Positions 22,102 through 31,565 of a stretch of 64,000 bases of DNA are shown here, in pieces. The translations under genes were made by a program, and so were the position numbers. Every line of letters starts with the position of its first letter. Within the stretch, counting starts at the first letter, position 1. This DNA is from Nisaea sp. GTDB lineage: Bacteria > Pseudomonadota > Alphaproteobacteria > Thalassobaculales > Thalassobaculaceae. The DNA lies in assembly GCF_017640745.1 (NCBI RefSeq), contig NZ_JAEPQA010000001.1:206852-270851 (forward strand), given 5' to 3'. The notes beneath the pieces are model-generated. The model did no database searches, was not told where the DNA came from, and worked only from the letters and a program-made list of their open reading frames with translations.

Positions 22102-23613
22102 TTATGCGTCGTCGGAGTCCTTCTTCGCGGCGGTCTTCTTCGCGGGAGCTTTTTTCGCCTGCGCCTTCTTCTTCTCGGCAGGCTTCTTGGCTGCCGCCTT
22201 CTTGGCCGGCTTCTTCTCCGCGCTCTCGCCCTCTTCCTCTTCCTTGAAGAGGTCTTCCGCGCTCACCGTCTTGTCGGTGACCTTGGCCATCTCGACGATG
22301 AAATCGACGATCTTGTCCTCGAGCAGCGGCGCACGGATGTTGGCCTGGGCCTGCGCGTTCTGCTGATAGAACTGCACGACCTGCTGTTCCTGGCCCGGAT
22401 ACTTCGTCGCTTCCTGATAGATCGCCCGCGCCACCTCCTCATCGGTGATGGAAATGTTGTTCAGGCGGCCGACTTCCTGCAGCAGCAGTCCGAGACGAAC
22501 CCGGCGCTCGGCGATGCCGCGATACTCGGCCTTCTCCTCGTCGCTCAGACCTTCGTCGGCCGCATGCTCGTGGTGATGATGATCGTGATCGTGATCGTGA
22601 TCGTGATCATGGTCGTGATCATGATCATGGTCGTGGTCATGATCATGCGCCCGCGGCTTCACCGCATTGCAGATCGCCTGGTACTCGGCATCGACCATGC
22701 CTTCCGGCACGCCGAAATCGTGCTTGCTTTCGAGCGCATCGAGCAGCGTGCGCTTCAGCTTGGCGCGTGCAGCACCCGCATATTCTTGCGACAGCTGGCC
22801 CTTGATCGCTTCCTTGAGGGTGTCGAGATCGTCCATGCCGAACAGCTTGGCGAACTCGTCGTCGATCACCGGATCGGTGGTCTCGCGGATCTCGGTGACC
22901 TCGGTCTCGAACACCGCGTCCTTGCCGGCGAGCGTTTCCTGGCCGTAGTTCTCCGGGAAGGTCACCTTCACGTCGACCTTGTCGCCCGCATTCACGCCGA
23001 CGAGCTGATCCTCGAAGCCCGGAATGAAGGTGCCCGAACCAAGCTCAAGATGATGTCCCTCGGCCGCACCGCCGTCGAACGCGACACCGTCGACAGTACC
23101 CTTGAAGTTGATGACGACGATGTCGCCTTCCTTGGACTTCCGCTTGCGCTTGATCGGCTCGGAGGTCTTGTGCTGCGAGGCCAGCTTGCCGATCGCCTCA
23201 TCAAGCTCCTTGTCGCTCGGCTCGGCGGTCAGGCGCTCAATCTCGAGAGTAGAGAAATCCACCGGTGTGATTTCCGGCATGATGTCGACGCTGAGGTTGA
23301 ACTCGAGATCGCCACCTTCCTCGAACGAGGTGATTTCGATCTGCGGCTGCGTGGCGGCACGCAGCTCACGCTCTTCCAGCGTCTTCTGGGAGGTCTCGTT
23401 GACCGTCTTTTCCAGGACTTCGCCCATGACGGACGGGCCGTAACGCTTTTTCAGAAGCGCCACCGGCACCTTGCCCGGACGGAAGCCCGGCATGCGGATG
23501 GTCGGGGCGAGCTGCGTCAGGCGCGCATCGACCTCGCCATTAATCGTCTCGGCGGGAATCACGACCTTGAATTCGCGCTTCAGGCCTTCGGAGGAAGTTT
23601 CGGTAACCTGCAT
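22102..23613 (-). CDS. tig: Trigger factor with His-Asp repeat and Lys/Ala tail
   Basis: Trigger factor is the ribosome-bound chaperone and prolyl isomerase. The ribosome-docking signature GFRPGKVP is at residues 43-50, the FKBP-type PPIase domain at about 150-245, and the rest is the SurA-like substrate-binding part. At 503 residues it is longer than the usual 430-450 for two reasons. Residues about 323-350 are eleven consecutive His-Asp dipeptides followed by HHHHEH (16 histidines). The last about 45 residues are an acidic patch, then a Lys/Ala/Pro-rich tail resembling histone H1. The His tract lies within the C-terminal substrate-binding region and should bind divalent metals. It is followed by clpP, as is usual. 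Confidence 0.96.
   Translation of the reverse strand: MQVTETSSEGLKREFKVVIPAETINGEVDARLTQLAPTIRMPGFRPGKVPVALLKKRYGPSVMGEVLEKTVNETSQKTLEERELRAATQPQIEITSFEEGGDLEFNLSVDIMPEITPVDFSTLEIERLTAEPSDKELDEAIGKLASQHKTSEPIKRKRKSKEGDIVVINFKGTVDGVAFDGGAAEGHHLELGSGTFIPGFEDQLVGVNAGDKVDVKVTFPENYGQETLAGKDAVFETEVTEIRETTDPVIDDEFAKLFGMDDLDTLKEAIKGQLSQEYAGAARAKLKRTLLDALESKHDFGVPEGMVDAEYQAICNAVKPRAHDHDHDHDHDHDHDHDHDHDHDHHHHEHAADEGLSDEEKAEYRGIAERRVRLGLLLQEVGRLNNISITDEEVARAIYQEATKYPGQEQQVVQFYQQNAQAQANIRAPLLEDKIVDFIVEMAKVTDKTVSAEDLFKEEEEGESAEKKPAKKAAAKKPAEKKKAQAKKAPAKKTAAKKDSDDA
22564..22647 (-). repeat. GATCGT/GATCAT hexamer repeat coding (His-Asp)n in tig
   Basis: This 84-base tract inside tig is built of hexamers CAY-GAY on the coding strand: eleven His-Asp units, then four His, Glu, His. 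The four units nearest the 3' end are identical (CACGAT), while the rest mix synonymous codons. That suggests old units kept for their amino acids and a newer expanded end. Confidence 0.9.
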
Positions 23614-23675
23614 TGGTTTTGCTCAATCTGCTTCGTCTGCGTACGCCCACGATCTCGCGCCATGGCCTAGCCCGG

Positions 23676-23760
23676 TGGTGCGGGTGAAGGGACTTGAACC
23701 CCCACGGCTTTCGCCACCAGAACCTAAATCTGGCGTGTTTACCAATTCCACCACACCCGC
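23676..23760 (-). tRNA. tRNA-Leu (anticodon TAG)
   Basis: An 85-base class II tRNA with a long variable arm and encoded CCA. The acceptor stem is GCGGGTG/CACCCGC, and the anticodon stem CCAGA/TCTGG holds loop TTTAGGT with anticodon TAG. It ends 62 bases before the tig start on the same strand. Confidence 0.95.
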
Positions 23761-23805
23761 GGACCGCTGGCGTCCATGGAGGCGCCATGTCGTATTGGAC
23801 CGGCA

Positions 23806-23834
23806 TGGCTATCCGAACCGGGGGAGCGCGTCAA
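23806..23834 (-). promoter_or_regulatory. Possible promoter of tRNA-Leu
   Basis: On the minus strand TTGACG (23829-23834), then 17 bases, then TAGCCA (23806-23811), about 46 bases upstream of the tRNA and just past the end of the malonyl-CoA decarboxylase gene. The -10 is weak, but the spacing matches the tRNA-Asp and tRNA-His promoters. Confidence 0.35.
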
Positions 23835-23846
23835 CACTTATGGGTT

Positions 23847-25328
23847 TCAGTCGCGAACGAGCGGTTTCACCGAGGAGGAAACGGCGATTTTTCCGGAAGC
23901 GGAATAGGCCCCGCTGTTGGTCTCGATATCGGATAGACGGTAGAGATAGTTGATCATCATCCCGTGGGCCTGCGCGATCCCCTTCTTCGAGGTGTCGCCG
24001 AGCCAGTTCAGCCGCTCCATACGGGCCCCGTTCGAAAGGTGGAAATGGGCCACCGGATCCTTCGCCTTGCCGTCCGGCCGGCGATCTCCATAGAGGTACC
24101 GCGCCGCCAGCCTGGTAACCGGGCCTTTCAGCGCCGCCGCCAGATGCTCGTCTTCGAACCATTTCGTCCGGCCGAGCGCTTCGCTCAGCATCGCTCCGTC
24201 GGTCTCGCCCTCGACGATCTGGGCAAGCGCCTTGCGTTCCGCGTTGGTCAGCTCGAAACCATCTTCGTCCAGGGTCTTCGCGCTCCATTTCGAGAGCCCC
24301 GGAATCGGCGAGAGCGTGGCGAACTTCTTCAGGTTCGGGAAATCGTGCTGCAGCACCTCGACGACCCGCTTGATGAGGAAATTGCCGAAACTGATCCCGA
24401 CAAGGCCCTTCTGCGCGTTGGAAATCGAGTAGAAAATCGCCGTTGTGGCCGCCGAGACGTCCCCCTTCGGCGCATCCGCGTCGAGAATGTCATGCACGTT
24501 GGCCGCCATTTCCGGCAGAAGCGCAACCTCGACGAAGATCAGCGGCTCGTCCGGCATCGCCGGGTGGAAATAGGCGAAACAGCGCCGATCGGAATCGAGA
24601 CGGTTCTTCAGATCGTCCCAGGAGCGGATCTCGTGCACGGCCTCGTAAGCGATCAGTTTTTCAAGGATCGCCGCCGGGCTTTCCCAGGTGATCTGCTTCA
24701 GCTCGAGCAGCCCGACATCGAACCAGGCGGAGAGCATGTCCTGGAGATCGTCCGAAAGCGCCCTGATCGCGGGCTCGCTACGGGCATGCTCCAGCATGAC
24801 GACGCGCATATCGACGAGGAACTTCACGCCCTCCGGAAGCGTGGTGAAGCGCTTCAGCAGACGCCGCCAGCGCGGTTCCAGCGTCCGGCGGAGTTTCGCC
24901 TCGGCCTTCGCACGTGCTCCGTCGTCCTTCGCCGAACGGACCGCGTCCATCGCCTGATCGACTGCCTCCCGATCGACGCCGTAATTCTCCGCCAGAAGCT
25001 TCAGGAAGCGGAGCTGTCCGGTCGGATCCAGGGCGAGATATGTCCGTCCGAGCCCCGCGGCACGTGCCCGTGCGGAAACCTCGTCGGAGCGGACCGTGAG
25101 GCAATCCTCCATCTGCTGGTGGACGCGCTCGAGATCCTCTTCGGGGAGTTCCGGGCGGGGCAGCCCGGTGATCATGTAGCGGGTGGAATCGGACAGCCCG
25201 GACCATGCCTGGCGCAGGTTCGAGAGGGTCCGGTCGATGAAGCTGGTCGGTTGATCGTTTGGCATGGCTTTAAGATGGCTCAGCTCCGCAATGCCTTCAA
25301 TGATCTCTTGATGACTCCTTGGTGTCAT
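23847..25328 (-). CDS. Malonyl-CoA decarboxylase
   Basis: The enzyme converts malonyl-CoA to acetyl-CoA and CO2, feeding malonate use or draining malonyl-CoA. The 493-residue product matches the MCD family: a helical N-terminal domain (about 25-190) and a GNAT-like catalytic domain with CFAYFHPAMP, LIFVEVAL, FYSISNAQKGLVGISFGNFL and FATLSPIPGL. It ends with HLSNGARMERLNWLGD, then IAQAHGMMINYLY. ATG at 25328 overlaps the upstream nnr stop as ATGA. A second ATG at 25265 gives a form 21 residues shorter that may be the real start. No malonyl-CoA synthetase or malonate transporter is adjacent, so the physiological substrate source is unclear. Confidence 0.9.
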   Translation of the reverse strand: MTPRSHQEIIEGIAELSHLKAMPNDQPTSFIDRTLSNLRQAWSGLSDSTRYMITGLPRPELPEEDLERVHQQMEDCLTVRSDEVSARARAAGLGRTYLALDPTGQLRFLKLLAENYGVDREAVDQAMDAVRSAKDDGARAKAEAKLRRTLEPRWRRLLKRFTTLPEGVKFLVDMRVVMLEHARSEPAIRALSDDLQDMLSAWFDVGLLELKQITWESPAAILEKLIAYEAVHEIRSWDDLKNRLDSDRRCFAYFHPAMPDEPLIFVEVALLPEMAANVHDILDADAPKGDVSAATTAIFYSISNAQKGLVGISFGNFLIKRVVEVLQHDFPNLKKFATLSPIPGLSKWSAKTLDEDGFELTNAERKALAQIVEGETDGAMLSEALGRTKWFEDEHLAAALKGPVTRLAARYLYGDRRPDGKAKDPVAHFHLSNGARMERLNWLGDTSKKGIAQAHGMMINYLYRLSDIETNSGAYSASGKIAVSSSVKPLVRD

Positions 25329-26803
25329 CTCGTCGCAGAAAGGAGTGACGCCAGGATCGCCGGGAACTGTTCCGGCAGATCCTCAGCGATCAGGCCGGGC
25401 CCGAACCGGTCGGCCGCCGCACCATTGATCCAGACCGCCGCCGCCGCGGCTTCGAAGGCGGGCATGCCCTGCGCGAGCAATCCGAGAATCGTACCGGCCA
25501 GAACGTCTCCCGTGCCGCCGGTCGCAAGCCAGGGCGGCGCATTGCCGTTGATGGCCGCCCGCCCGTCCGGAGCGGCTATGACCGTATCCGGTCCCTTGAG
25601 TACAAGCACCGCCCCCATTTGCAGCGCCGCTGCCCGCGCTCTTTCGAGCTTGCTGCCCGCAAGCGCCGGAAACAGGCGCCGGAACTCGCCTTCATGGGGC
25701 GTCAGCACGACCGGCCCCTTGATCAGGTGGGCGAGGCCGGCCGCATTCCCCGACCAGACCGTCAGGGCATCGGCATCGAGGACGACCACCTTGCCCGTCC
25801 GGAGCGCGGCGGCGGAAAACGTGCGGGTGCGCCCGATGACGCCGTGTCCAGGGCCGACCAGGACTGCGTTCTTGCGCGCGTCCGCGAGGATCTGTTCGAA
25901 GTCCTGCAGCCCATCGACCGGCAGCACGATGGCGCCGGGCGCATCGGCGGCGAACAGACTGCAAACTTCCGGCGCGGCGGCTATGCTCAGCAGCCCTGCT
26001 CCAGCCCTGCGGGCGGCCCGCGCCGCGAGGCGCCCGGCCCCGGTCATCGGTCCGCCGCTGACGACGGCGTGGCCGCGCGTGTATTTGTGACTGTCGGAGC
26101 CCGGCGCCGGGAACAGGTCCCGCCAGAGAGCCGGCCCGTTCTCGAAGCATTTCGGGTCGATCGCCCGCAAGACATCCGGAGCGATCCCGATATCGGTCAC
26201 CGCGAGCTCCCCCGAGAGCGACCGGCCGGGTTGGAGGAGATGCCCCGGTTTCTTGCGGAAAAACGTCACTGTCAGAGCGGCCGGTACCGCAATGCCCCTC
26301 ACCGCACCGCTATCTCCGTCGACGCCACTCGGCATGTCGACAGCAACCGACATGAGCGTTCCGGCCGCGACGCGGTCTTTAGCTGCCGTCAAGAAACGCA
26401 AGGCAGCGCCCTCGATGTCGCGCGCAAGCCCGGCGCCGAAGAGAGCGTCCACGAACAGTTCGGCGCGTTCGAGCTGAGCCGGATCGAGCTCCGGAGCCGC
26501 ACCGTCCCAAGCCGTCGCCGCCAGTGCGGCATCGCCCTTGAGTGCGGCCAGCCCACCAAACAGCGCAAGCTCCACTTCCCAGCCCGCCGCGCGCAACAGC
26601 CGCGCGACGACGAAACCGTCGCCGCCGTTATTGCCGGGACCGCAGGCGACGAGAGTCCGCCGGGGCGAAAACCGGGCCATGGTTGCATCCGCGACGGACT
26701 GGCCGGCCGCCTCCATCAGCTCGATGCCCGGCACACCGCCTTCGATCGTTCTCCGGTCCGCCTCTCCCATTTCCGAGACGGAGAGCAGCGCCAGCTCGTC
26801 CAC
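25325..26803 (-). CDS. nnr: Bifunctional NAD(P)H-hydrate repair enzyme
   Basis: This protein repairs hydrated NADH and NADPH. The N-terminal YjeF_N domain (about 1-210) epimerises the hydrate, shown by LMEAAGQSVAD and the substrate loop GPGNNGGDG. The C-terminal ribokinase-like domain (about 220-490) is the ADP-dependent dehydratase, shown by GPGHG, LTPHEGEFRRL and the GTGDVLAGTI anion hole. I place the start at GTG 26803, preceded by GGGGGA five bases upstream, because the family normally begins just before the LLSVSEM segment. An ATG-like frame opens 66 bases further up. It is translationally coupled to the decarboxylase gene. Confidence 0.92.
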   Translation of the reverse strand: MDELALLSVSEMGEADRRTIEGGVPGIELMEAAGQSVADATMARFSPRRTLVACGPGNNGGDGFVVARLLRAAGWEVELALFGGLAALKGDAALAATAWDGAAPELDPAQLERAELFVDALFGAGLARDIEGAALRFLTAAKDRVAAGTLMSVAVDMPSGVDGDSGAVRGIAVPAALTVTFFRKKPGHLLQPGRSLSGELAVTDIGIAPDVLRAIDPKCFENGPALWRDLFPAPGSDSHKYTRGHAVVSGGPMTGAGRLAARAARRAGAGLLSIAAAPEVCSLFAADAPGAIVLPVDGLQDFEQILADARKNAVLVGPGHGVIGRTRTFSAAALRTGKVVVLDADALTVWSGNAAGLAHLIKGPVVLTPHEGEFRRLFPALAGSKLERARAAALQMGAVLVLKGPDTVIAAPDGRAAINGNAPPWLATGGTGDVLAGTILGLLAQGMPAFEAAAAAVWINGAAADRFGPGLIAEDLPEQFPAILASLLSATR

Positions 26804-26939
26804 GACATTCCCCCGATCCTGATCCGGCCCGGCAATTCGCCGCAGCCGCCAGCACTTGTCATTGGCCAAGGATATGTCGAGAGTTCGCCCCGTGGAATGC
26901 GCTTATCCGCCTCAACCGCGACCGGCATCGGACCTGTAG

Positions 26940-27326
26940 ATGATTATTCTGACGCGATTTCTATGGCTCGCCCTCGGACTGCTCGGTCTTTCGGCAGTGG
27001 CGCTCGGAGCCTACGGGGCACACGCGGCCGGGTTCGATCAGGTCGCACGGGACCGCTTTTCGACCGCCCTGCTCTACCACCTCGTCCATCTCGCAGGTCT
27101 CGCGGCAGCCCTGCTGCTCGCCGGGCATTCCGGACCGAGACTGCCGCTTGGCAGCGCCCTGCTCTTCGTCGCCGGAACCGCGTTCTTTTCCGGATCGCTC
27201 TATGCGAGCGCCTTCAGCGGCGGCGCAACGACGACCGAGCTCGCGCCGCTCGGAGGCACCTGCTTCATGGCCGGCTGGCTCGCCCTCGGCGTGGCCGGGG
27301 CACGTTCTGTCAGAAAACAGTTGTAA
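26940..27326 (+). CDS. DUF423 family small membrane protein
   Basis: A 128-residue protein with four hydrophobic helices belonging to the DUF423 (YgdD-like) family. The family marks are GAYGAHAA near the first helix, the YHLVHLAGL helix, FFSGSLYASAFSGG and the C-terminal APLGGTCFMAGWLAL. It is predicted to be in the inner membrane. No biochemical function is established for the family. It is divergent from nnr with a gap of 136 bases and converges on tRNA-His. Confidence 0.85.
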   Translation: MIILTRFLWLALGLLGLSAVALGAYGAHAAGFDQVARDRFSTALLYHLVHLAGLAAALLLAGHSGPRLPLGSALLFVAGTAFFSGSLYASAFSGGATTTELAPLGGTCFMAGWLALGVAGARSVRKQL

Positions 27327-27335
27327 TAGGGAGAA

Positions 27336-27413
27336 TGGGGCGAGTGATGGGTCTTGAACCCACGACCTCCAGATCCACAATCTGGCGCTCTAACCAGCTG
27401 AGCTACACCCGCC
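27336..27413 (-). tRNA. tRNA-His (anticodon GTG)
   Basis: A cloverleaf with an extra 5' G (position -1) opposite discriminator C73, the identity mark of tRNA-His, and an encoded CCA. The anticodon stem CCAGA/TCTGG holds loop TTGTGGA with anticodon GTG. Confidence 0.96.
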
Positions 27414-27445
27414 ACATGTTCGCTCGCGTCACCGCGAGGGCCGAT

Positions 27446-27474
27446 TACCTACTGTAACAAGGTTGGTCCGTCAA
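27446..27474 (-). promoter_or_regulatory. Probable promoter of tRNA-His
   Basis: On the minus strand TTGACG (27469-27474), then 17 bases, then TAGGTA (27446-27451), 32 bases upstream of the tRNA. The layout is the same as at tRNA-Asp and tRNA-Leu. Confidence 0.45.
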
Positions 27475-27505
27475 CCGATTTACCGTGCGAATTGACGGGT
27501 AATTT

Positions 27506-28669
27506 CTAACCGCCGAAATGGGCCGAGAGCCTGGCGACGGCATCATCGAGAATGGTGTCCTTCTTGGCGAAACAGAAGCGAATGAAATTCTTCGGCGCCT
27601 CGCCATGAAAGAAGGCGCTGACGGGCACGGCCGTCACCCCGGCCTCTGTGGTGATGTGGCGGCAGAAGGCGACATCGTCGCCGTCAAACCCGAGACCGGA
27701 AATGTCGACGAACTGGAAATAGGTGCCTTCGCACTCGACGCAGTCGATGCCGTTGATCCTGCTCAGGCCATCCGCGAGCCGATCCCGCTTCGCCTGCATG
27801 GAGTCGCGCAGCCCGTTGAAATAGCTGTCGTCCTGCTCAAGCCCGAACGCGACGGCGCGCTGCAGGTTCGGTGCGGTGGTGAAGACGAGAAACTGGTGCG
27901 CCTTGGCAATCGGCTGCAGCAACTCCGCCGGCGCCGTCAGGTAGCCGACCTTCCAGCCGGTCAGCGAGAAGGTCTTGCCGGCCGAGCCGATCCGCACCGA
28001 GCGCTCGCGCATGCCCGGAAGCGTCATCAGCGGATGATGGCGGCGCCCGTCGAACGCCATGTGCTCGTAGACCTCGTCACAGACCGCGTAGCAATCATGC
28101 GCGATCACCGTCTCGGCAATCGTCTTGAGTTCTTCCTCGGTGAAGACCTTCGACGCCGGGTTCATCGGCGAATTGATCACCAGCAGCTTCGTCTTGTCGT
28201 TGAACGCAGCCTTGAACGCCGCCACATCGAGCTTCCATTCCGGCGGACGCAGAGTGACGACACGCGGGATGCCGCCTGCACGGCGAATGATCGGCAGATA
28301 GCAGTCATAGGTCGGTTCGATCAGCACGACCTCGTCGCCGGGCTCGATCAGGCCGAAGAAGCAGGCCGCGAGACCTTCTGTCGCACCGGTGCTGACCATG
28401 ACCTCGGACTGCCAGTCCACATCGAGCCCGTAGAACCGCTTGTTATGTTTGGCGACAGCCTCGCGAAGCTCCGGAACGCCGAGCATCGGCGGATACTGGT
28501 TCGGCCGGTCAAAGAGGAATTCCGAGGCCTTTTTCAGCACCGGATCGGGGCCGAGATCGTCCGGAAAGCCTTGTCCCAGATTGATCGACCCGTGCTCGAT
28601 CGCCAGCCGCGACATGACCTCGAATACGGTCGTCCCGTAAGAGGATAGCAGACTGTTGGCAGGCTTCAT
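27506..28669 (-). CDS. PLP-dependent class I/II aminotransferase (YbdL/kynurenine aminotransferase type)
   Basis: A fold-type I aminotransferase of 387 residues. The PLP lysine is in SAGKTFSLTGWKVGY (about 235), with VINSPMNPASKVF and CDEVYEHMAF as the Asn and Asp/Tyr cofactor contacts. LGQGFPDDLGP near residue 35 is typical of the YbdL/KAT branch, which prefers methionine and aromatic amino acids. The exact substrate cannot be read from sequence. ATG at 28669 has GGAG eight bases upstream; GTG nine bases earlier is the alternative. It is divergent from another aminotransferase gene with 182 bases between them. Confidence 0.9.
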   Translation of the reverse strand: MKPANSLLSSYGTTVFEVMSRLAIEHGSINLGQGFPDDLGPDPVLKKASEFLFDRPNQYPPMLGVPELREAVAKHNKRFYGLDVDWQSEVMVSTGATEGLAACFFGLIEPGDEVVLIEPTYDCYLPIIRRAGGIPRVVTLRPPEWKLDVAAFKAAFNDKTKLLVINSPMNPASKVFTEEELKTIAETVIAHDCYAVCDEVYEHMAFDGRRHHPLMTLPGMRERSVRIGSAGKTFSLTGWKVGYLTAPAELLQPIAKAHQFLVFTTAPNLQRAVAFGLEQDDSYFNGLRDSMQAKRDRLADGLSRINGIDCVECEGTYFQFVDISGLGFDGDDVAFCRHITTEAGVTAVPVSAFFHGEAPKNFIRFCFAKKDTILDDAVARLSAHFGG

Positions 28670-28851
28670 CGGGGTCACTCCGGCAAGGGCCCAGGCAAAA
28701 GAGAGCGATGGCGATTAGCCCAAGGCCACGTCCTTGGCAAGGTTTCCCGCTTCCACGCGGCGAAACGGCAGATTGTGAGTGTCCCGACTCGCCGTTATAA
28801 GGTCGCCGGAGAAAACAATAATTCGCCGATAAATTCGGAAGGAACAGGGAT

Positions 28852-30018
28852 ATGACGAAGCTGGCAGAACGGCTCAACCATCTCGGAACGGAAACGGCCT
28901 TCTCAGTGCTGGCGCGCGCCAATCAACTCGCGGCGCAGGGGAAGAGCATCATCAATCTCGGCATCGGCCAGCCCGATTTCCGGACTCCCGACAATATTGT
29001 CGAGGCCGCGGTCAAGGCACTGCACGACGGCCATCACGGCTACACCCCGGCCAACGGTATCCCGGCCCTGCGGGAAGCGGTCGCCGCCAATCTCGAGCGG
29101 CGCCACGGCGTCGCGATCGATCCGGGCCGCGTGCTGGTGGTTCCCGGCGGCAAGGTCACCATGTTCCTCGCGATGATGATCTTCGGCGAGGAAGGTGCCG
29201 AGATCATGTTCCCCGATCCGGGCTTCCCGATCTACAAATCGGCGATCGAGTTCTCCGGCGCCAAGGCGGTCTCGATCCCGTTGCGCGAAGAGAACGGCTT
29301 CGCCTTCTCCGCGGAGGAAGTGCTTGCCGGCATCACCGAACGCACCCGGCTGATCATCGTCAACAGCCCGGCCAACCCGACCGGCGGCGTCGTCCCGCGG
29401 GAGGAATTCGACAAGCTGGTCGCCGGCCTGCAGGCCTGGCCCGACGTCGCCGTCATGAGCGACGAGATCTATAGCGAGATGCTCTACGACAACCGCGAGC
29501 ATGTCAGCCTGCTGCAGTATCCCGAAATCGCCGACCGCCTGATCCTGCTCGACGGCTGGTCGAAGACCTATGCGATGACCGGATGGCGGCTCGGCTATAG
29601 CGTCTGGCCGAAGGACCTCTTCCCGCACGCAGAGAAGCTCTGCGTGAACATCCATTCCTGCGTCAACGCGGCGGCCCAGTATGCCGGCCTCGAGGCTCTG
29701 ACGGGCCCGCAGGATGCCGTCGGCGAGATGCTCAAGGCGTTCGACGAGCGGCGCAAGGTGATCGTCCGCGAGCTGAACCAGGTCCCCGGATTCCGTTGCA
29801 TCGAGCCGGGAGGCGCTTTCTATGCCTTCCCGAACATCGAAGGCACCGGCATGAAGGCTCAGGCCCTGCAGGAAAAGCTGCTCGAGCAGGCCGGTGTCGC
29901 CGTCATCGCGGGCACCAGTTTCGGTGGCCATGGCGAAGGCTATCTGCGCTTCTCTTACGCAAACTCGACGGAAAACATCGTCGAGGCGATCAAGCGCATC
30001 AAAGCCTGTCTCGCCTGA
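28852..30018 (+). CDS. PLP-dependent aspartate aminotransferase-family protein
   Basis: A 388-residue fold-type I aminotransferase of the aspartate aminotransferase superfamily. It shows NLGIGQPDFRTP (substrate-domain loop, about 37-48), IVNSPANPTGG (Asn contact), MSDEIYSEML, the PLP lysine in GWSKTYAMTGWRLGY and a terminal RFSYA with the carboxylate-binding Arg. It resembles the broad-specificity subgroup more than AspC. It is preceded by AGGAACAGGGAT. The metallo-hydrolase gene starts 22 bases later, so the two probably form one transcript. Confidence 0.9.
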   Translation: MTKLAERLNHLGTETAFSVLARANQLAAQGKSIINLGIGQPDFRTPDNIVEAAVKALHDGHHGYTPANGIPALREAVAANLERRHGVAIDPGRVLVVPGGKVTMFLAMMIFGEEGAEIMFPDPGFPIYKSAIEFSGAKAVSIPLREENGFAFSAEEVLAGITERTRLIIVNSPANPTGGVVPREEFDKLVAGLQAWPDVAVMSDEIYSEMLYDNREHVSLLQYPEIADRLILLDGWSKTYAMTGWRLGYSVWPKDLFPHAEKLCVNIHSCVNAAAQYAGLEALTGPQDAVGEMLKAFDERRKVIVRELNQVPGFRCIEPGGAFYAFPNIEGTGMKAQALQEKLLEQAGVAVIAGTSFGGHGEGYLRFSYANSTENIVEAIKRIKACLA

Positions 30019-30039
30019 TCTGCCCGGAAGTTCCCCGGA

Positions 30040-30795
30040 ATGGACGCAGCCGGCGACATCACACTGACCTTCGTCGGCTGCGGCGACGCGTTCGGCAGCG
30101 GAGGGCGTTTCAACACCTGCTTTCACGTCGAGACGCCGGAGACACGCTTCCTGATCGATTGCGGTGCGAGTTCCCTGATTGCCATGAAGGCGCTCGGGCT
30201 CGACCGCAACCGGATCGAGACGATCCTGATCACCCACTTCCACGGCGATCATTTCGGCGGAATCCCCTATTTCATGCTCGATGCCCAGTTCTTCTCTAAG
30301 CGAACCGGGCCACTGACCGTCGTCGGCCCGCAAGGGCTGAAGGAATGGATCGAACGGGCAATGGAGACCGCCTTCCCGGGCTCATCCCGGACGCGTCAGA
30401 AATTTCCGCTGGAGCTGATCGAGATCTCACCGGGTGAAACCAAATCGGTCGCGGGCCTAGACATTCTGGCGGAACAGGTCGTCCACGGCCCGCCGGACGG
30501 ACCGTTCCTCGCCTATCGCGTAACCGCGTCTGGAAAGGTGATCGCCTATACGGGCGACACCGAGTGGACGGATACGCTGATCCGGATCGGGCGCAAGGCG
30601 GACCTGCTGATCGCAGAGGCCTATTTCCGTGACAAGCAGGTTCCCTTCCATCTCGACCTTGCCGCCCTGGAAAAACATCTGCCGGCCATCGAGCCGAAGC
30701 GCCTGATCCTGACTCATATGAACGACGACATGCTGTCCAGAAGATCAGCTCTGGACTACGAAACCGCCGAGGACGGGATGGTGCTGAAGATCTGA
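30040..30795 (+). CDS. Metallo-beta-lactamase-fold hydrolase (RNase Z-like)
   Basis: A 251-residue MBL-fold protein with the dinuclear metal motif THFHGDH (His66, His68, Asp70, His71), a later His in VVHGPPDG, the bridging Asp in YTGDTEWT, and a final His in LTHMND. The layout is that of the RNase Z/PqsE-like branch without the long exosite arm, so tRNA processing is not assured. It follows the aminotransferase gene and may hydrolyse a small thioester or phosphoester. Confidence 0.85.
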   Translation: MDAAGDITLTFVGCGDAFGSGGRFNTCFHVETPETRFLIDCGASSLIAMKALGLDRNRIETILITHFHGDHFGGIPYFMLDAQFFSKRTGPLTVVGPQGLKEWIERAMETAFPGSSRTRQKFPLELIEISPGETKSVAGLDILAEQVVHGPPDGPFLAYRVTASGKVIAYTGDTEWTDTLIRIGRKADLLIAEAYFRDKQVPFHLDLAALEKHLPAIEPKRLILTHMNDDMLSRRSALDYETAEDGMVLKI

Positions 30796-30911
30796 TCCGA
30801 GCGCTGCGAAGATGCCCGATTTCCAATGCGCCCAATTGTTGGCGCCTAAAAAATAGGCAGGCGCTTATAATTTGCGCAGAAGATGCGTTCGAAACTTGAA
30901 CCCTGGTTTAA

Positions 30912-31361
<450 letters not shown>

Positions 31362-31565
31362 TTAGGGCTATGAACCCGTTCCGCCTTTACCGGAGGAACG
31401 AAACGCCCGCTCTGATGTCAGGCGGGTAAACAAATGGCTGGACCGCCCGGGGAGAGGGCACCGCCGAAACAGGGACGCGATGCCGGCGGCATTCGGTCAA
31501 CCAGGCACAGGTTGTCCAAGCGCCGACAAGGCAGCGGCCCGTTTAAGTAGTCAGGAAGGAAGACT

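Noticed and set aside
22564-22647. Tandem hexamers that might be read as a CRISPR-like or intergenic repeat
   Set aside because: The units are in frame within tig, have no spacers and encode His-Asp.
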